From Acidobacteriota bacterium (GTDB lineage Bacteria; Acidobacteriota; Blastocatellia; Pyrinomonadales; Pyrinomonadaceae), in contig JACCYR010000357.1 in assembly GCA_013696385.1 (NCBI GenBank), forward strand, positions 1 to 8,195: a stretch of 8,195 nucleotides of DNA. Direction: 5' to 3'. Position numbers and translations under genes: made by a program. This document shows positions 6,771 to 8,195 of the stretch, one piece after another; the stretch's first letter is position 1; each line of letters opens with the position of its first letter. Below the pieces are notes generated by a model, which worked only from the letters and a program-made list of their open reading frames with translations, ran no database searches and was not told the origin of the DNA.

Positions 6771-6825
6771 GTTTTGAGTTCCAACTTTAATTTGCCAAGA
6801 GCCAACTAAAGTTGGAACTCAAAAC
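6771..6825. terminator. Perfect 19-bp inverted repeat between convergent genes (terminator or palindromic repeat)
   Basis: The left arm 6771-6789 (GTTTTGAGTTCCAACTTTA) is the exact reverse complement of 6807-6825, with a 17-nt loop. The inner right half also holds CCAACT-AA-AGTTGG (6802-6815), allowing an alternative small hairpin. It lies in the 132-nt gap between the ends of the dehydrogenase and isoaspartyl peptidase genes, so termination in both directions is plausible. Flanking U-tracts are weak, though, and the long perfect stem also fits a dispersed palindromic repeat. Confidence 0.75.
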
Positions 6826-6880
6826 GCTTGAACTTATTTTTGCTGCAGTACTTAAAACTTAAAATCGCCGCCCAAAATCA

Positions 6881-7909
6881 TCAATTAAAAATGTCAATCA
6901 TCGGCTCGCCGTCCGCCGTGACAAAACCGCGATACATCCCTTCGCTGTTAAATGGCAAAACAACATTCCCCAGCGCATCAATTGCAATCAAACCGCCTTC
7001 GCCGCCAATTTCGTGCAAGTATTCAATCGTTTCGTTTGCCGCGTCAGCCAAATTCAAACCTTTGTATTTCATTCGGCAAGCGACATCGTAAGCCGCAACC
7101 ATCTGCATAAAAAATTCGCCGTGTCCGGTGCAGGAAACCGCGCAGGTTTTGTTGTCGGCATAAGTTCCCGCGCCGATAATCGGCGTGTCGCCGATGCGTC
7201 CGAATTTTTTGTTGGTCATTCCGCCGGTTGAAGTTGCGGCGGCAAGATTGCCGAAAATATCACACGCCACCGCGCCAGCCGTGCCAATTTTGGATTTTGG
7301 ATTTTGGATTTTGGATTTTGGATTGTTTAGACTTTGAACTTCAGAGTTTGGATTTTCAACTTCAAACTCTGGAATCTGGAATTTGGAATCTGGAATCTGA
7401 ACTTCTTCGGTGTGGTCGAGTTGAACAACGCCTTCGGCTCGTGCTTTGAGCAATTGTTGATAACGAAAATCGGTGAAAAAATATTCGTCGGGTGCAAACT
7501 CGATGTCCATTTCTCTGGCAAATTCGTTTGCGCCAATGCCCGCCAGCAGATAATGTTCGGTTTTTTCCATTACCAGTCGCGCAAGTTTTATCGGGTTTTT
7601 GACGTTTCGGACAAAAGCCACCGCACCCGAATTATGAGTTTTGCCGTCCATTATACAAGCGTCCATCTCATTTTTTTCGTCGTGTGTGAAAACCGCGCCT
7701 TTGCCTGCGTTAAAAAACGGATTATTTTCGAGTTCGATGACAGAGGCTTCAACCGCATCAAGCGCGTTTCCGCCTTTTTGCAGGATTTTCCAACCTGCCT
7801 TGAGTGCGGTTTCAAGAGCGTTTCTATATTCTTTTTCTAACTCATCGGTCATCAAGGATTTCAAAATTGTGCCTGCGCCGCCGTGAATTGCCAATGCCAA
7901 TTTTTTCAT
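6881..7909 (-). CDS. iaaA: Isoaspartyl peptidase / plant-type L-asparaginase with repeat-expanded linker
   Basis: 342 aa Ntn-hydrolase precursor, expected to cut itself before Thr210 into alpha and beta subunits. The mature enzyme hydrolyses isoaspartyl dipeptides and L-asparagine. Alpha part: LALAIHGGAGTI (4-15), GGNALDAVEASVIELENNPF (46-65), FNAGKGAVFT (66-75), MDACIMDG (82-89), VKNPIKLARLVME (103-115). Beta part: KIGTAGAVACDIFGNLAAAT (207-226) with the nucleophile Thr210, then STGGMTNKKFGRIGDTPIIG (227-246) and SCTGHGE (259-265). The beta segment ends shortly after NSEGMYRGF. The linker between parts (~170-208) is about 30 residues longer than in the E. coli enzyme (321 aa, Thr179) and is encoded by heptanucleotide repeats. 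AAGGA precedes the ATG by a short 3-nt gap. It is convergent with the dehydrogenase gene. Confidence 0.93.
   Translation of the reverse strand: MKKLALAIHGGAGTILKSLMTDELEKEYRNALETALKAGWKILQKGGNALDAVEASVIELENNPFFNAGKGAVFTHDEKNEMDACIMDGKTHNSGAVAFVRNVKNPIKLARLVMEKTEHYLLAGIGANEFAREMDIEFAPDEYFFTDFRYQQLLKARAEGVVQLDHTEEVQIPDSKFQIPEFEVENPNSEVQSLNNPKSKIQNPKSKIGTAGAVACDIFGNLAAATSTGGMTNKKFGRIGDTPIIGAGTYADNKTCAVSCTGHGEFFMQMVAAYDVACRMKYKGLNLADAANETIEYLHEIGGEGGLIAIDALGNVVLPFNSEGMYRGFVTADGEPMIDIFN
7288..7322. repeat. Heptanucleotide tandem repeat TTTTGGA, five perfect units, inside iaaA
   Basis: Five consecutive perfect TTTTGGA units (TCCAAAA on the coding strand). Because 7 is not a multiple of 3, three units (21 nt) encode one 7-residue period, seen as NPKSKIQ NPKSKIG just before the catalytic Thr. 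None of the triplets of this heptamer is a stop codon on either strand. Confidence 0.95.
7342..7371. repeat. 9-bp inverted repeat between the two heptamer arrays
   Basis: CAGAGTTTG (7342-7350) is the exact reverse complement of 7363-7371, with a 12-nt spacer. It lies between the TTTTGGA and CTGGAAT arrays within the linker-coding part of iaaA, suggesting the whole stretch 7288-7403 is one composite repeat insertion. Confidence 0.65.
7369..7396. repeat. Heptanucleotide tandem repeat CTGGAAT, four units, inside iaaA
   Basis: Units CTGGAAT, CTGGAAT, TTGGAAT, CTGGAAT, followed by a degenerate CTGAACT. On the coding strand they read as GATTCCA-type units and encode QIPDSKFQIP. As in the neighbouring array, no frame on either strand has a stop codon. 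Confidence 0.92.
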
Positions 7910-8010
7910 ATTTCCTTGTATTTCTTAGTGAATTTTGCGCCACCAACGGGAAAATCAAGTTTTATTTGATTGCTTTAAATAATTGAAGGTTATGCATAAA
8001 TCAAGAATAT

Positions 8011-8098
8011 TTCACCATCGAGAATCACAGAGTAGGCACAGAGCAGTCACAGAGAAAGATTAAAACTCCGTGTCTGCTCTGCGAGCCTCGGTGGTGAA
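8011..8098. repeat. Long imperfect palindrome with CACAGAG direct repeats
   Basis: Outer arms TTCACCATCGAG (8011-8022) and CTCGGTGGTGAA (8087-8098) pair over 12 bp with one G-U. Pairing continues with mismatches inward (CAGAG of 8028-8032 with the CTCTG of 8077-8081; GCAC of 8036-8039 with GTGT of 8070-8073). The left half has three CACAGAG copies at 8026, 8037 and 8048, an 11-nt period. The structure fits a non-autonomous intergenic palindromic repeat; no protein is encoded. I recall similar CACAGAG/CTCTGTG palindromes between genes in several environmental bacterial phyla, but cannot verify this here. Confidence 0.75.
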
Positions 8099-8153
8099 AA
8101 AACTGCCGGAAAACAAACGACTTTAATTTGCACAGCCTTCAAATAATTAGATG

Positions 8154-8195
8154 GTGAAAGGCACAAGCTCAGAATAACAACTCATACCTTTTCAC
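8154..8195. repeat. Small inverted repeat at the window edge
   Basis: GTGAAAGG (8154-8161) is nearly complementary to CCTTTTCAC (8187-8195), with one bulged base and a 25-nt loop. It could be part of a longer palindrome cut by the window edge, or chance. Confidence 0.35.

Larger units (their letters stand above)
7910..8195. other. Noncoding right edge, upstream of iaaA
   Basis: No gene recognised in 286 bp. The part nearest iaaA (7910-8010) is AT-rich and should carry its promoter, but I find no convincing -35/-10 pair. The remainder holds the CACAGAG palindrome and a second small inverted repeat at the very edge. Confidence 0.6.

Noticed and set aside
7288..7396. Heptamer arrays as a CRISPR array or a recombination site
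   Set aside because: Units are 7 nt, directly tandem with no spacers, and lie in frame inside a gene; no cas or recombinase gene is present.
7334..7840. 168-codon + strand frame through the isoaspartyl peptidase gene
   Set aside because: Kept open by stop-free heptamer repeats and antisense to a clearly recognised enzyme; no domain visible.

Overview
The window reads as ordinary chromosomal DNA of a free-living, moderately AT-rich Gram-negative-like bacterium. The protein style, the heptanucleotide repeats that also run through a coding region, and the mix of genes suggest Acidobacteriota, perhaps class Blastocatellia. That taxonomic guess is inference only; no marker in the window settles it. 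I see no phage, transposase, CRISPR array, tRNA or rRNA.

Layout from left to right. (1) The 3' end of serS (seryl-tRNA synthetase, + strand) enters from the left edge and ends at a strong bidirectional hairpin terminator. (2) A tightly coupled three-gene operon on the - strand (2700 to 518) encodes small membrane/envelope proteins: a single-span YqjD/ElaB-like protein, a YqjE-like holin-superfamily protein (Phage_holin_3_6 type) and a DUF3618-type protein with two membrane spans. The last two genes overlap by 25 nt and each has a strong Shine-Dalgarno sequence inside the preceding gene. (3) After an AT-rich divergent intergenic region, the + strand carries a SLOG/putative molybdenum carrier protein, 6-phosphogluconolactonase (pgl), a CNNM/CorC-type membrane protein with a CBS pair, and a glucose-1-dehydrogenase-like medium-chain dehydrogenase. 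The last three are closely spaced and probably form an operon. Pgl and the dehydrogenase both belong to oxidative glucose metabolism at the lactone/gluconate level. (4) A perfect 19-bp inverted repeat separates this cluster from a convergent - strand gene for a plant-type isoaspartyl peptidase/L-asparaginase (Ntn hydrolase). (5) The right edge is noncoding and holds a long imperfect palindrome with three CACAGAG repeats, plus a second small inverted repeat at the very end.

The most notable signal is a set of period-7 nucleotide repeats. One array lies just before the CorC-like gene. Two others lie inside the isoaspartyl peptidase gene, exactly in the linker before the autoproteolytic threonine, where they encode heptad-repeated peptide. 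I do not see a clearly new multi-gene system; the three-gene envelope operon is the closest candidate for an under-characterised module.
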